This document shows, one piece after another, positions 12,004-24,914 of a stretch of 64,000 nt of DNA (position 1 is its first letter; every line of letters begins with the position of its first letter). Under the pieces are notes generated by a model. The model saw only the letters and a list, made by a program, of their open reading frames with translations. It did no database searches and was not told the DNA's origin. Source of the DNA: Nephromyces sp. MM_2019 (taxonomy: Eukaryota > Apicomplexa > Aconoidasida > Nephromycida); the NCBI GenBank assembly GCA_015657535.1, contig JADHZB010001724.1:30357-94356 (forward strand), in the 5' to 3' direction. Made by a program: the position numbers and the translations under genes.

Positions 12004-14454
12004 ATGCGAAACTGTTCAAGAGCAGCAGCAGCAGCGATAGTGTGGCTCGCTGCTAATTTGATACTATGGCACTCATGCATTACTGAAGGTGCTGGTGATT
12101 TTTATGACAGTTTTCCGACTTTACGCGGCGGGATGACCATAGCCGCTTTGAGGCTGGCTGCTCTAGATGGAGAGGATGCCACCCTCGCTTTCGGAGATAA
12201 AGGCTTATACACAATGAGGATTGAGAACGGAAGTCTAGTTGTAGCTAGCGCCGTATCGGGGAATCTGTTAAGCATATCAGCTGAAGAAGAAGCTCGCGTT
12301 TATGCGCATTCCATTTCATCTAGGTGAGTGCGGGTAATAATTATGTGCAATAAGCCTACACAGAATAAAGTATGTATATTGGGGTGTACCAACTTTCTGG
12401 TACTGCGTATTTTCTGGACTAAGCAAGTATGTGGTGTGTGAATTTTTGATATTTTTTTGCCGAAGTGATAATCGGAATTAGGTTCACACCGTAGAAAAAT
12501 GTAAAGCCCTAGGCTCAATTCTTTTGCATGAATTTCTAATAGTATATTCTCAGTCGAGTAATCGAGCCTCGAAGTACTGGCTTTGAATAGCGTTTAAATT
12601 ACTTGTCATGAGATGAAGATTTATTTCTTCTTGATAGGAGTGCTGTTCTTTTCTTGCCCAACAAAGGCGTATTTGTCAAGGTGCGCTCAAATTTTCATCA
12701 GTTAAATAGTCTGGATATTCGGTGATTTAAGAGACTTCACTCGGCAATGTAAAGCTTGAGTGTGAATCTCAGCTCCTAGTTTACTAATAATTTCTAACAT
12801 AATCAATTTAATCATAGCCGACAGTTCGCTTATGTTCAAAGGTCCTAAATCATTATGCTTTATTTAGTATGCTAGACATATATGGAGATCTCGTTATACA
12901 AGGAGTCAAGCAATTTCGTATGGTCCTGAGAGAGGATTTCTCCCAGTATAAAGCCTATGGATGGGACAACAAGAACCATGATGAGCTAGTTACGACTTGT
13001 GGTGGTATCTTTATGCTTGGAGGATTTGGAAAATTTGCACAGGTAAACAGCACGCTGAAACAAAGTGATGCTTTTCCTTCGCAACGCTCTCAACCTGTAC
13101 GTGCACTTATACGGTGCTAGATTGTAGCATTCAAACTATTTCTAAGTTAGGAACGCAGCATTACCACAGCCTTAAATATATTTTTTTTAAGTCTTACGGA
13201 GTAGCGATAACATTCAAAGCTAAGATGCTTTGTGAGCTCTGTAGTCGCTCTACCCTGACTTCCTTTAGTTATATTCCTTGAGCTCCACTTTTTTCAGGTA
13301 AGGCATGACCACCGGTCGGTAAAGCTTTACGTGTTAAGTACCACTTGGAATATCTTAGTAGTTAAAGAAGAGAATTCAGCCTATCGCCACTTTCCATGGA
13401 TATGAAAGATTTTGCAACGAGAAACACGCCTTTTTAATGTAGGACTTAGCATCAATAGGCCCTATGCAATCCATGGCTAGACACATTCACCTTCCTAAGC
13501 TCAAACTATTTTAAGAGGATTCACTGTCTCAGATGTATACTGAACTCAGAGAGTGCCGTTCTAGTTTTTAAAAGTTTTTGATTAATTTTTCCTCCAAACA
13601 AATTTTTAAGGGAGAAGTGACGAAAAGATATCAAAAGCTCCCTGCTCACAGCGAATTGAGAATAAAGGCTAATTTCCACTTTATTGATGCCTGGGTGAGC
13701 ACAACCTTTTTGGTGCTTCTAAATCATTACCTCAATGTTAAGTTACTGGTTTAATATATCAAGCATATCCGTCTACAGATCGGCGAAACTGGTACGCACT
13801 CTCCTCAGCAGTGCCTTTTGTTCGGGGATTTAGCAGAGCTCTTTTCATTAATGCTTAAGCAGGAGTTCTTCATGCTATCGAGCTTGAAATATAAATGATG
13901 AATTGCAGCTGCTATTATTCGCAGGATTCATGAGAGTTAACTCCGGGCCAGACGGATCCTTGGCTTATGTCTGGGCGGAAAGGTTCGCTGCGGGTATACT
14001 GATTGTGACACCTCCAAATAATTCCGTCAAACGATCGGATAAAATATTCTATACTGCTTCGCTTAACTTCAATGGCAACATCTTTTTTTCCAGACATTCT
14101 CAGGAAATGTCTACAGATGCTATTAACGTATGTGGAGGTTAGTGTACCTTTACTGTTTGTGTAACGAGCGAAAAATAAAGAACAGCACTAGCATTGCAAA
14201 TCTAAAGTAGCAAAAGTAAAAAAGAAAAAAGAAAAATTGCTTGCACCAATTACTAGATTAGCATGTTATCAATTTTACATGCATGGTGCCTTCGATAAGA
14301 TTTTTCCGAAAATATGTATATCAGGATATTGCATTGCAGAGATACTTAGTCACTGTACAAAGTAAAATAACGGATTTGATATATAATTACAGGCTCTGTG
14401 CCAGAAGGAAAGTTCTCGGCGGCAATTGTAATTTCCTCGCTATTAGCATGTTAG
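12004..14454 (+). CDS. Secreted protein with an IDxW-GETGF module
   Basis: Seven exons close perfectly in phase: 12004..12323, 12638..12680, 12842..13042, 13611..13694, 13779..13791 (13 nt), 13925..14137 and 14393..14454, total 936 nt or 311 residues. The start ATG leads into a classical signal peptide (M-R-N-C-S-R then an Ala/Ile/Trp/Leu core to about residue 28). The C-terminal half carries a compact module: C-G-G-I-F-M-L-G-G-F-G-K-F, L-P-A-H-S-E-L, F-H-F-I-D-A-W, I-G-E-T-G-F-M-R-V-N and Y-V-W-A-E-R-F, with the microexon encoding I-G-E-T. I believe this pattern (GGYGKF..LPxH..FxFIDSWDGET) recurs in secreted proteins of protists, but I cannot name a family or ligand. The last exon is hydrophobic and short; reading through 14137 instead would stop at TAG 14140..14142. 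Function unknown. Confidence 0.75.
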
Positions 14455-15173
14455 ATGGTTTTTTGGACTCACTTCCTAAAGTTATCTGCAGGATGTAACA
14501 ATACCTCACTCTGACAACTCTGTGCTAATTGGTAAGCTATTTTTTAAGTGTCATACATTGCTGCAAGAACCTATTTTTGGAATAATGCTTAATTTCAATA
14601 GGTACCCCCACTTTATTGACTTTAAAAAAATTATGAGTTTCATGAATTGTTGAAAGAATTTTATACATTAAAATATACGAATATTATGTGACCTTGTGTG
14701 ACTACACACTGAAAGTATCCCCGATTCAGTGCACGCATTCTATGAAATAAATTCAGGTTTTGGAAGTACAATGGATTCAGATGATCCGTATGATCAATCA
14801 TGGGGGGTAAAAAACAAGCAGAGAATTTTTTTAACACCAAAACATAAGCAACTTTCGAGGCTGGTCTCAATTTTTTCAGGTTTCCGGTATTGAGATATAT
14901 ATTCGTTGATGCTCAGCTTTAAATTGGCATTCATTTCAAAATCAGGAAAATATTCATGCATAACTATAAAAACTGAAAACTTCCGCTTGATTGTAAATTG
15001 TTTGTTAATAAGCACTAATAACTTGCCCAAGGCGTAAAAGCTAGCATTGAAATGATAACTAGCGGTAAATAGCTGGACTGTATAACATAAACTAATTCTT
15101 TTTAAAAGCTATTCAAAAAGATTATAAACAATTTGTAAAGTTAATTAAAAGAACAAACACATGCCATTCTATC
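14455..15173. other. Convergent intergenic region
   Basis: Lies between the 3' ends of the + secreted-protein gene and the minus gene ending at 15174. No feature is visible beyond AT-rich runs. Confidence 0.5.
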
Positions 15174-18115
15174 TCAAAAATGATATTTGGCCAGTAAATG
15201 CCTTAGTTTAAAGGAGTAATCTGAAATTTCCTTCTTCCTGCTCGTAATTTAGTCCCTATTTTATGTCCTACAATTAAAAGAAAGGGGAGGAAAGCGTGAT
15301 TTTATTTGGGCCTGTAAAAACCAGCTAATTTTTTATTCTGACTAGTGGAAATTTTAACTATTTTACATACGCTGCTTGCCTCACTGCCATACCGATTCGA
15401 AAATTGCAATATAAACTAATCAACGAAAATGGATATCTTATATTAGTTTTTTAGTACGAAAACCGCCAGAAAAATGTTGGCTGAGACCCATAAACATAAT
15501 TAGTTTTAAATTTCAGCGCCTCTCGTATCACATGTTTTTACGTTCATACTGCTTTATATTGTAAAAAATATTGCATTACTTTAAATATCGCCTATTTTTT
15601 TAAAGTTATAAGGCCTAAATGTAATATTTAGTGATAATGGAATACATCAGACATTACCACGACTAATCTTTAAATTTGGCTTATTTCTACAATCCGAAGA
15701 TTCAGAAATGTGAAGACAATGATTTGTGACCTATTTTGCTATGAAAATAGTTCAGAAAAGCTATTGAATACTTCATAAAATATAAAATAGTGTTTTTTAT
15801 CAAGTCAAATTATTTACCCTCAAGAACTATAGCAATTCGACCTAATGATTCGGGCTCCATATTTTCAACTCTCTGTAAGATAAAAGCATGACAGAAAAAA
15901 AATTTTCTCGCAGTAAAAATTGAATATTTCCGTTAATATTAAGCTAAACTGTGTTATTAACAAGCTAGTTTAGCTAAAATGAAAGATTAAGTACGGGGAT
16001 CGCTGCAAAGTTAACACCAAGTTTGCATACAATTAAATACTTGCAAATTCTATCATAAGCTAGGTACAGAATGACAAAACCACCCATAATATCAATATGA
16101 TTCTCTTGTTGCTTAGTATCAGCGATTATACCAGAAAAAGCACCTAGCTTACATCACGCAATTATTTGGTGAAGCTTTCTGAAAGCTAAACGGTGAAGCT
16201 AAAACCGTAGCATCCCGTTAAATAACACTTTTTCCTCAAAAAGCAGTTTATACAATCAGAAAATATCTTAGTTTCACTTAGCTAGAGTGACCTTTAAACT
16301 ACATCTCAGATTCTTTATAACGGCTAACCTTCACAAATAAATGCAAAAAAAAATATCCCGTTAAGTTGTTTACAAAATAAAAATGTGATACAGCTGGCAT
16401 TGAATATCGCTATACTTCATAACATGATTGCTTGTTACGCCCATTTATAAAAAAAACAAGGGTATACGCAAGATTGCTTACGCTCCAAGCCTCAGAAAAA
16501 GCGACCGTCAATATTGCTGCAAGGAGAAATTGTTGCAAACAAAAAATTACTGAGAGAGTAAAAATTACTAATATATCGCGCTACCATCATTTAAAAACTT
16601 TATTTTTTCATATTGGGGGAAATACCAAATTGCTCTTCAAACAAGCAAAAAGAGCTTTATTAACTATTCTCATAAGCATTATCATTTTTTATTGCACAAG
16701 ATTTGAGGTAATCACTTTTTTTATTATCTAACATGAAATGAAGCATAAACAAGTGAAGTGCTATCACATGGCTGTATAAATCCATGCTGAAATTAAGGGA
16801 TACAATCGCTTGCTCGCCTGATAAAGTAATAGCCGTGGGATTGAAAATTGCTTCCTCTTTACCGGGGACATTACGAAGAATAATCAAAATTTCACCCCTG
16901 CATAGCTGTAGAAGAGCGCTTCTAGCTGGGAATAACATAATAAAATGAATAATTTTTCAACCTACATACTAATGTAACAATACCGATTAAAAATTTTTGC
17001 AGTGCTCATTTTTCAGAAGACCTTGTTGGATATCCAAAATAAAACTTTCTTCTACGGAGTCAAACTAATTCGTACAAAACGTTGAAAAATTGAACTCATT
17101 TAACCGAGCTCGGAGAGATATTGAAATTTTAAAGCTTGGGGGTAACACCTTTATCGAGTACAAACCACATAAACCCCGCAGCATTAAATAATTAAGATGC
17201 ATAAAAATTGTCATTCAAAAATTTGTGAAGCTTGAGATTTCATAAATTTCAAGCTACATCAGCATAGATCCCGGAGAGCGTATATAACTATAAACAATTT
17301 CTTTAACTTACATTAACAAAGAATCATCAAATAGCCCGACCCATGTAAAACACTGCAATGAGTAGCAGCTAACCTGCAACAGCTGCATAAAAAAATATAA
17401 ATCTGGAACGTTACGTCCTAGATTTATGGCTAATTGATAATGAATACACTGCGGTAGCCCAAGGCAACCAAACTAATACGTCACCTGCCCTACGAAGATC
17501 ATCTAACTGGAAGGATTCGGGCTTTGCGGTCGCAAGTTCTGTTATACGTAAGCAGTGATTTGCACGTGAGAGAGAATGGGTACAAAGTACGTTAATATGC
17601 ACAGTTAGCAATGAAATAGCACTCGCTTTATCAAATTAATTCATGGCCAATCTGAAAACTTTTTAAGTCCTAAAAATTATTTTAAATATCGTGGGGCACG
17701 CTTCCTTTATCGTCCTGGTCTATGTTTACCGCTGACCTGCAGGTAGCTCCTCAAGGAAGGACAACCACATGTCTTCCTGCGAACATTTTAGCACTCAGGA
17801 GGCTAGAATAGTAGCAAAAAACCTTGAAACCATTATCTTTCTTAACCTTCAATTGTGTTAAATAGCTTTAGAAAATTTGTAGCCATCTAATATAAAACTC
17901 TATTGAAATCAAATTATCAAAAACATAAATTAACTTTGTAGTTAAGATCAAATGCATATTAGATCTTGTTGGCTTGAACACTACTATGTGGATTCTTATT
18001 TAATGTGCTAGAACACCAGTACTAATTTTTTTCTTCAGGGCTATCTCCTTATCTTCCGAGGCGTGAAAAAAACTTAAATCTCGATCTTCAGCGCTTCCAT
18101 TAGCGTTATCTACAT
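15174..18115 (-). CDS. Unidentified minus-strand gene, start unresolved
   Basis: Reading from right to left, coding exons are 18023..18115 (acidic, D-R-D-L-S-F-F-H-A-S-E-D), 17737..17776 (E-D-M-W-L-S-F-L-E-E-L-P-A), 17485..17538 (A-K-P-E-S-F-Q-L-D-D-L-R-R), 16768..16925 (the longest, G-E-I-L-I-I-L-R-N-V-P-G-K), 16482..16516, 15818..15872 (R-V-E-N-M-E-P-E-S-L-G-R), a 13-nt exon 15371..15383 and the terminal exon 15174..15237 ending K-Y-H-F then TGA. The joins 17737/17485 and 15818/15371/15174 match in phase; the others need small exons I did not find. The first exon and ATG are not located. No domain is recognised; the 16768 exon looks like beta-strand rich sequence. The + strand is A-rich over this span, as expected for T-rich introns on the minus strand. 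Confidence 0.55.
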
Positions 18116-19815
18116 CTCAATCGAAGAACCTTCCAAAACAACACGTCTAACTTAGATATCTTCGTTGTCAACCATGGCATCAACGCCTTTCACGGCAAAG
18201 CTCTATGATACCAATAGTCTACAGCTAAAATACAAGTAATTCCCTTAATATTTGTATTAAAAGCTAGAACAGTCATAACAATTTGTCGGTACAATAACTG
18301 TGCGAATAATCGTGGAACAAGTTTGAAAACCAGCTATAAAATAACTTTCGCAGGAACAACTGTGAGCACGCTGATTTTAAAATAAACGTAAGTTATCCAG
18401 TTTCGGACTTTAAAAGTAATACGACACTGTGCATGGAGAGTTCTGAAGTACTCAAGGCCTTTTATAAGTTGCTTCTAGAGAAATACATATTTTTGCCTCT
18501 GGGAAAGTGACTACCATCAGGGAACTTTCCTTCTACCATATCAAACTTCATTGCTAATAGAAATTATGTAATTTTATTTTCCAAGAGAACAGTGCGCTGC
18601 CTGACAAAAATTGTTCGAATCGTAGATACCTACTCATGTTATACCATCTCATGCCCTATGGGATATGCTAGGAAAGAGAAATTCAATGCTATGCTCCACC
18701 GTGCTCCCCTGTTGGTTACCTCACGCTTCCAAAGCTGAACATCAAGCTCTTCAGTTACTTGAGGCGAAAATTCGAGAAGAACTTGTAAGGCTGAGGTGGG
18801 AGTATCTACCTGTAAGGTGGGGCTGAAATAGGTCTGTTAGTTGAAAGGCTGAAGCTTTGTAAATCTTTTTTGTATCTTAGTTGGGAAAATCATGTTTGTA
18901 CAAGACTTAAGCCCAATGCTTAAAACTCAAGCATTCCTATTTATAAGTAAGTCTGATTTGTAATTTTTGTTTATAATTAAAGGCTTCTGCTCTCAGTTGA
19001 GGGATTCAATGGTGGCGCGATATTTTTGGCTAGCCAAAAAAAATTACAGCAAACAAAAAACCCAATCTAAGCACTAAAACTATATCATATTGCAATTATG
19101 CTAATTTGCTACTTCGACCAGACCTGGCAGCTAAATAGCCAGGCGGACATAAGAGATTCCTGCGTGTCTAGTAATGCCTTTGTAGCTGCAGTCAGAAAAA
19201 AAAAGTGAGGAATGAAGTTTTGGAATATAATTAAAGTAAGCTCTTAAGTTTAACGTATGAAATTAGCTCAGTATTCAAGGGAAGGCCATTTCATAAATAT
19301 TCAATGCCACAAAAAAAAAATTTCCAACAATGTTTTATTGTTTTGTGAAGTTAGTAAAGCACTACCTTTGTTGAGGTTCACAAGTTTAATTGTAATAGGC
19401 AAGCTCATGTTTCTAGCAACACAAAAACCAGCTTGAAAATTTACATGTGGAACCTGGGCACTTGGGTAAACTCATGCGAATATACAAAAAGTAATATAAA
19501 ATCTTGAGTTCTCATTTATGAAGAATGCACACTCTAGTGTCGATATATCATGGTGATTTATGTGAAGCCCCTCAAATGTAAAGCATAAGTAAACCTGGGA
19601 TTTCAAGATGTTATTTACCCATTTTTTGAAAGTGTCTGATATATATATTCAATCTGCATAATAGAATGGCTCAGAAATAAATACCAAATAAGAAGTGCAA
19701 AAAAAAACTTTATTCACAGGTAAGCTAATTGCACTAGTATAGAGGCACATCCCAAGCAACCAAGCTACCTAAATTCACTATGGTTTCCACTTTAACAATA
19801 AAATAACTGCTTTTA
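18116..19815. other. Unassigned region between two minus genes
   Basis: Probably the 5' region of the minus gene on its left and the 3' flank of the gene starting at 23066. A short frame M-V-D-N-E-D-I near 18150-18180 on the minus strand could be the start exon of the left gene, but the junction does not close. Otherwise only A-rich, intron-like or intergenic sequence. Confidence 0.45.
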
Positions 19816-22800
19816 TTAGCTTTTCTTATCCATATTTACTGTGTATTTCCTTGCTGTTAACTTAATTAGCACATGCAAGCCCTTTTGCGAGTTTCCAAGT
19901 GGTAGCTTGCGGCTAATGAGAAACCAACCCGTTCCTGATAGCTCCTCTTCATCGATTCTTTTGTATGGAATCCTCTGCTTCGCCTCAAGAATATTTCTCA
20001 ATTGTACTACATGCACTTCGAGCTTAGTCAGCTGTTTTTCTAGCCGAAATCGATCTGTGAAAGGCATAATGCAACCCAATTTTTCAGTTTAAAAGAGGTG
20101 TATAGTGAAATCACTTGTAGATAAAGCAGTAACCGCGGACCCTTTCACTATAAGGTACATGCTATACTGTGGTAAGTCGTTTTTCATTTATAGAATCATG
20201 CGTGCGACTATCTTAAATATTCAGAAGAATCTATATGCTCATCAACATAAGCTGGAGTATTATCAAACTACCGGCCGCAATATATTCGCGGTATAGCAGT
20301 ACAAATTACATACGGCTAGCTTCTCACTACCTGTTCGCTCGTTTGGGATGAATCATTGAAGCATCTGTCTTATAGCAGTTAACTAGCTTTGCATAAATGT
20401 TGCTAGCAACTTTGTTTCGCATTATATACGAAGAATTACTGTGCGTCGTGGAAGGCAGGAAATGCTTTTTCAAGATACTCAGCGAACGCAGGTGCGCGCG
20501 GATGCCTCTGTTACGTTACTCAAACACTTCTAGAATCATGCATTTTTAAGTACTTATTTACATCGCCTATAAAAAAAGAGCTAAGCGGTACTGCCTTTTC
20601 TTAAAACTTCAGGTCTTCTTATAGCTGCCAGCATTTCTTTGAGCATGGCAAAGCTATAGACCCCCAAATAAACTTCAACAATTTGCTATCACATCGATAA
20701 CAGTTATAACTTGGCTACTCCTGGTGTAACGATACTTGCCCCTCGCTCTACACAACGAGCAAAGTTATCCATGTATGTAGAAAAATGAACATGTGTTACT
20801 ACCATACCTGCGGTAACACGAAGTGGTAACCCTATGAATTTGATCGGTATTTCCAACAAACAAGCGGCGCATTGCTAACATATATATCTGCAACTTACAA
20901 CTACGCTAGGATTAACCTTTTTCTGAAGCCTGAAGCCGCTCATTCAGCTCCTCCACAATTGCTAATAGAGGGTCATATTTTGTTACTATAAATGTTTGGA
21001 GCTCTGGGGAAAATGAGGAAGGGTTAGAGGGGGCACGGAGGGCCATAACTTCACCCTAGTAGGAGCTTCCACCGTTGGAGGCTAACACTCTCAGGGTATC
21101 TACAGGCTAGAGGAAAGGTAAATACAGCATTTCATTATGAATATTTGCTTTCAGGTTCAGCAGGGTAATAAGTATACTTTTTTCTTGCTTGAGAGCTACG
21201 AGCAATATTTTTTTGGAGACGGCAAATTTGTGTGAAATTGTATTTGTACGTTAAACAAAGCTAGACCTCACGTACACCAACCCAAAGACACTAAAACTGG
21301 CAAAAAAGAAACTGAAATCTACTTCATCACATGTTGAGCGATGAGTATTGCCCTGCAGTTATTAAAAGCCCGCAAAATTAGCAAGCTTTTATATAAACTG
21401 CGTGAAGCTTTTAGATTTTCGTAAGTGAACCAAAAAAAGTTAGCGCACACTACAAAGGCATTCATAAAAATTCTAAACATGAGAATAATTTCAGCTTATC
21501 TGGGTTATAACTTTTACCTTCATCGTAAGCTGCTTAATTCAACCATTTAGCGTTTAATTTTAACTTGTGCGGTATAATTCGTTGGATTGCTTAAGAATGT
21601 GCGGATAGGCTAGACACATGTCAACAAAGAAGCCAAGGACTGTTCTAGCGATGTGGTGGCTATCTATATAATAAAATCACAGAATAATCTGACTACTGCT
21701 CAGAGCAACGAGTTATAGTTTTTTCAACACTGAGATTAGCACTTGCTAGGTGACTGTACGACTGTGAGTTATCCCTATATTTACATATTTCGGAAATTGA
21801 AAGCTCTAAGGAAATTAAACTTGAAGGCCGTTTTTTTTATACATATGGATCAACTCAATAACAGAGCATATATAATTAAGAAAGAAGTACTATATTTTTG
21901 TCGACTACTGTGCAGGCGCAATTTATCAACAAAATTCGAAAGGAAAGCTTCGATGAGGTACAGTTACCTTACAACTCCAATTTTTAAGAACTGTGCATGT
22001 ACCCTACAAATTACCGCGGTGCACGAAAACTTACATTAAGAGCTTTCATGCTCCTTTATTGTGCATTTCGCATTTATTCATGAGATTTTATAAGACGTGA
22101 CTTACGATCCAAACTACAGTGAAGTACAAACATGATCATCGGAATACTGCAAACTTTCGAATCTCGAAAGAATAACTTTAGCCAGAAGATTTGTTCCACG
22201 TGAAGTCGGCGAAAAAATGCAAAATTTGTGCTTGTATTACATACCTAGAGCAGTTTAAAAATACCTACCTTGAAAAACCATGAAAATGATCGGGGGTATA
22301 ATCTACCACGTTCTTTGTGCCCTAGATGAACGTTTTAATATTTACTCATATCTCTGAGGACAACAGCCGATTTAATATTGAAGAATGCCGCGTACTGTAA
22401 ATGCGTAACTTATGGATCAACAGCTCTAGACGTTATACCGCAAAATAACAAAGCGTTAAAATAAATATTAGCAATGCTTGAGTGCAATTTTCATTAGCAG
22501 AAAAACTTTTGAATAGTAGAATTATATACCTTACAACTTTTAATCCTTTTTTAGATATTTAAGAAAAACAAATTTTGCTGTTAAAAACTGGATTCGTTAA
22601 AATGTTTTTTTAGATCGGAAATTATCAGTTTTCTTCATTTTCAGAATAACTATCGGCTGTTTTATGCAAATCATGCCATTGCTTTGTCGGAAATGCACAC
22701 AGGACCTAGCAACTGAATCTGAGAGCCTTGCATTTGGTTTATCTTTTCGAGGGAAATGAAGAGCTATGCAAACAGATTCCTCGCTGAAAATGGTCTGGGC

Positions 22801-23066
22801 TCTTTCGTTGAATCTATGGGACCGAAAAAAACAAAAAATTTGTGGAGAATCTAAAATAACTACGAGAGGCTTTGCTAACTTTTTATCCGTTTATATTTGA
22901 TGGAAATTCGATTCTTATAGGTAAAAAGTTACGCTGGAAAGATTAAAGAAAATTTACTAGCAATCTCTTCCATGAGATCGCGGTGGGCACCTTTTAACCT
23001 CCGATTATGAAGGGGTGCTGCTAAACTAGGAGTGTCATAATGAAATTGAAGCTTCTTCTTTACCAT
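19816..23066 (-). CDS. Unidentified protein with a C-terminal coiled coil
   Basis: The first exon 22999..23066 starts M-V-K-K-K-L-Q-F-H-Y-D. It joins in phase to 22706..22813 (F-N-E-R-A-Q-T-I-F-S), a 16-nt exon 22530..22545, 22346..22394 (A-F-F-N-I-K-S-A-V-V-L-R-D) and 22269..22321. The 3' part joins in phase as 21073..21106, 20917..21003 (K-Y-D-P-L-L-A-I-V-E-E-L-N-E-R-L), 20592..20672 (M-L-K-E-M-L-A-A-I-R-R-P-E) and the terminal exon 19816..20054, whose L-E-K-Q-L-T-K-L-E-V-H-V-V-Q-L-R heptads look like a coiled coil; stop TAA. Between 21107 and 22268 the path is unresolved; 21618..21663 (I-A-T-T-S-L-E-Q-S-L-A-S) is a likely exon there. No family is recognised. Charged, helical, no signal peptide, so probably intracellular. 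Confidence 0.68.
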
Positions 23067-24833
23067 GCCTTGGGAAGGGGAAGGTTGCGCTAGAGATTCA
23101 TATTGGATAACATTCTGAATACTTCAATACCAATGAAACGAGTGGTTTCAATTAACGTAAAACCATTGTAAGCTAAATACTACAAATTTTTTACCCGTTT
23201 AGGCATGAAATGGGGAATTTTAGCATTGCTACCATCTCCGCACATGCAGTGGTTCGAAAAAAAATACAATTCAATAAACCACTCATGAAGTTAAGTGGTA
23301 TGATGCTTTAGTGACACTGGTTATCATATTTCGAAATCTATTATATTACTTTGACAACATGACGCTCCCCTTTCATAGCCAAGGAGGGGAAATAACTTCA
23401 CTCATTCGCTTATACCAAAAAGAGAGTTTGCCTCGAAGTAGCAAGGAAATATATGGCGTGGGTACTTATCCTCTATGAAGCCACGTTGAAAGTGAAGGAT
23501 GGTAAAAATATAACAGGTGCAACGACTGAAATCATATAATACGCGTGAGGGTAATGGTGAGGCATACTGAGGGTTGCTGTGGCAGGGAATGGTCTATATA
23601 GAGGTTTTCCGTGCAAGGAGCGTGATTACCGCTGTCGTTAATGAAGGCTCTGTAAAACTTTTAAAACAGTTGCTGGAAGTTTAATAGAATAATGTAAAAT
23701 AAGCACTGCTACCACTTACTAATTACGTCCTAGGAAATAAACTTTTCATCAAAAGGTGTAGTGTCGCATGCTGTATATACTTAGAGCCTATGATTAAACC
23801 GAAATATAAAGCTGTATAATATTTTATCTTAAGAAGCTCAGTAAACTTCTTATTGCCAATGCAGTGATGGTGCACTATGTAAAGTGCATTTTACAGCAAT
23901 AGCTTGATACACTGTCTAAACTAGAAACGCCGCATTTAGCTTGCTTCCACTATTCAGGCAGATTTGCAAGTATTTGAGAAAACAATGGTCAGCTCCGCAG
24001 AGGCAGGAATTGTATGAAGCCACTCTTTGCAAGTAAGGCTACAATAATTCAAATTTCATGGCTTAGCGGTTGATCTGTGTACGTGATTTGACAGTCTCGA
24101 AGAGCTTATCTATAATATATTTAGCTGGATTCGCTTGAAACCATCGTACGCAAAAAGTTTCTTGCAGTATTATTCACTTTATAGTACTCTTGAACAAGAC
24201 CTTACATGTCTTACACATGCAAAAATTGCTCGTAATATGCCATCCTTGCATGATTCTTATTCCAGTTGGATTTAATGTCTTGCTTCAGCGAATTCATAAT
24301 ATGATATCCCCTTATATTAAGACTTTCCCAGCCAAGTAAAAATAATTTTTAAGAAACCACCTAATGCTCGGCTGTTCCCTTAGCTTGTTTTCCTCTCATT
24401 AGCTTTTTGTGGATCGACAATTAATTCAGTGGCCCATTTGAAAAAAGCATTTATGTTGTTATTTCGCAGAAGTTTTATGCAGCCACTTCGGCTTAAGTAC
24501 AGATGGGTATCTAAGAGTAATTTACTTTAGAGGGAAAACATGGCAAAAGTAGCAGCATACTCATATAAAACGAGTGGCTTTAGCTGAGTAGAGAGCATCA
24601 TATCAAGTGGTAAATATACTCATGCAAACTCATCTTGCTGTGCACGGGAATACCTGCTTAGGTATTGACATCGGCAGGAAGGACACCAGGGTGGTCAGGT
24701 GCAAAGACTGTAGCAATCACATTTACACTCCAAATCTGAAGAAACAGGAAGTGGACATAAGAGCAACGAAGCACCACCTAGGTTACGTCGACAAAGGTAT
24801 GGATGCTGGCGAGCAACGTTTTCCCTGGACTAT
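23067..24833. other. 5' flank of the minus gene; no gene seen
   Basis: Between the start of the minus gene and tRNA-Leu. No supported exon or repeat was found on either strand. Confidence 0.5.
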
Positions 24834-24914
24834 GCACGGAGTGGGGTTCGAACCCACGCGGTCTGCGACCAGCAGATCTTAAGTCTGCCCCCTTAACCTC
24901 TCGGGCATCCGTGC
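24834..24914 (-). tRNA. tRNA-Leu (anticodon UAA)
   Basis: 81 nt, read on the minus strand. Acceptor stem GCACGGA pairs perfectly with TCCGTGC. The anticodon arm GCAGA-CTTAAGA-TCTGC has loop anticodon TAA. The D arm contains GAGAGGTTAA, there is a long class II variable arm, and the T arm GTGGG-TTCGAAC-CCCAC is intact. No intron and no encoded CCA. It decodes UUA, a codon expected to be common in an AT-rich genome. Confidence 0.97.

Noticed and set aside
11858..12040. 60-codon frame ahead of the secreted-protein gene
   Set aside because: It overlaps the signal-peptide start in another frame and ends in a glutamine run produced by CAG repeats; no independent support.
24607..24882. Protein-coding gene overlapping the tRNA
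   Set aside because: The frame runs through the tRNA-Leu gene on the opposite strand and has no splice or homology support.
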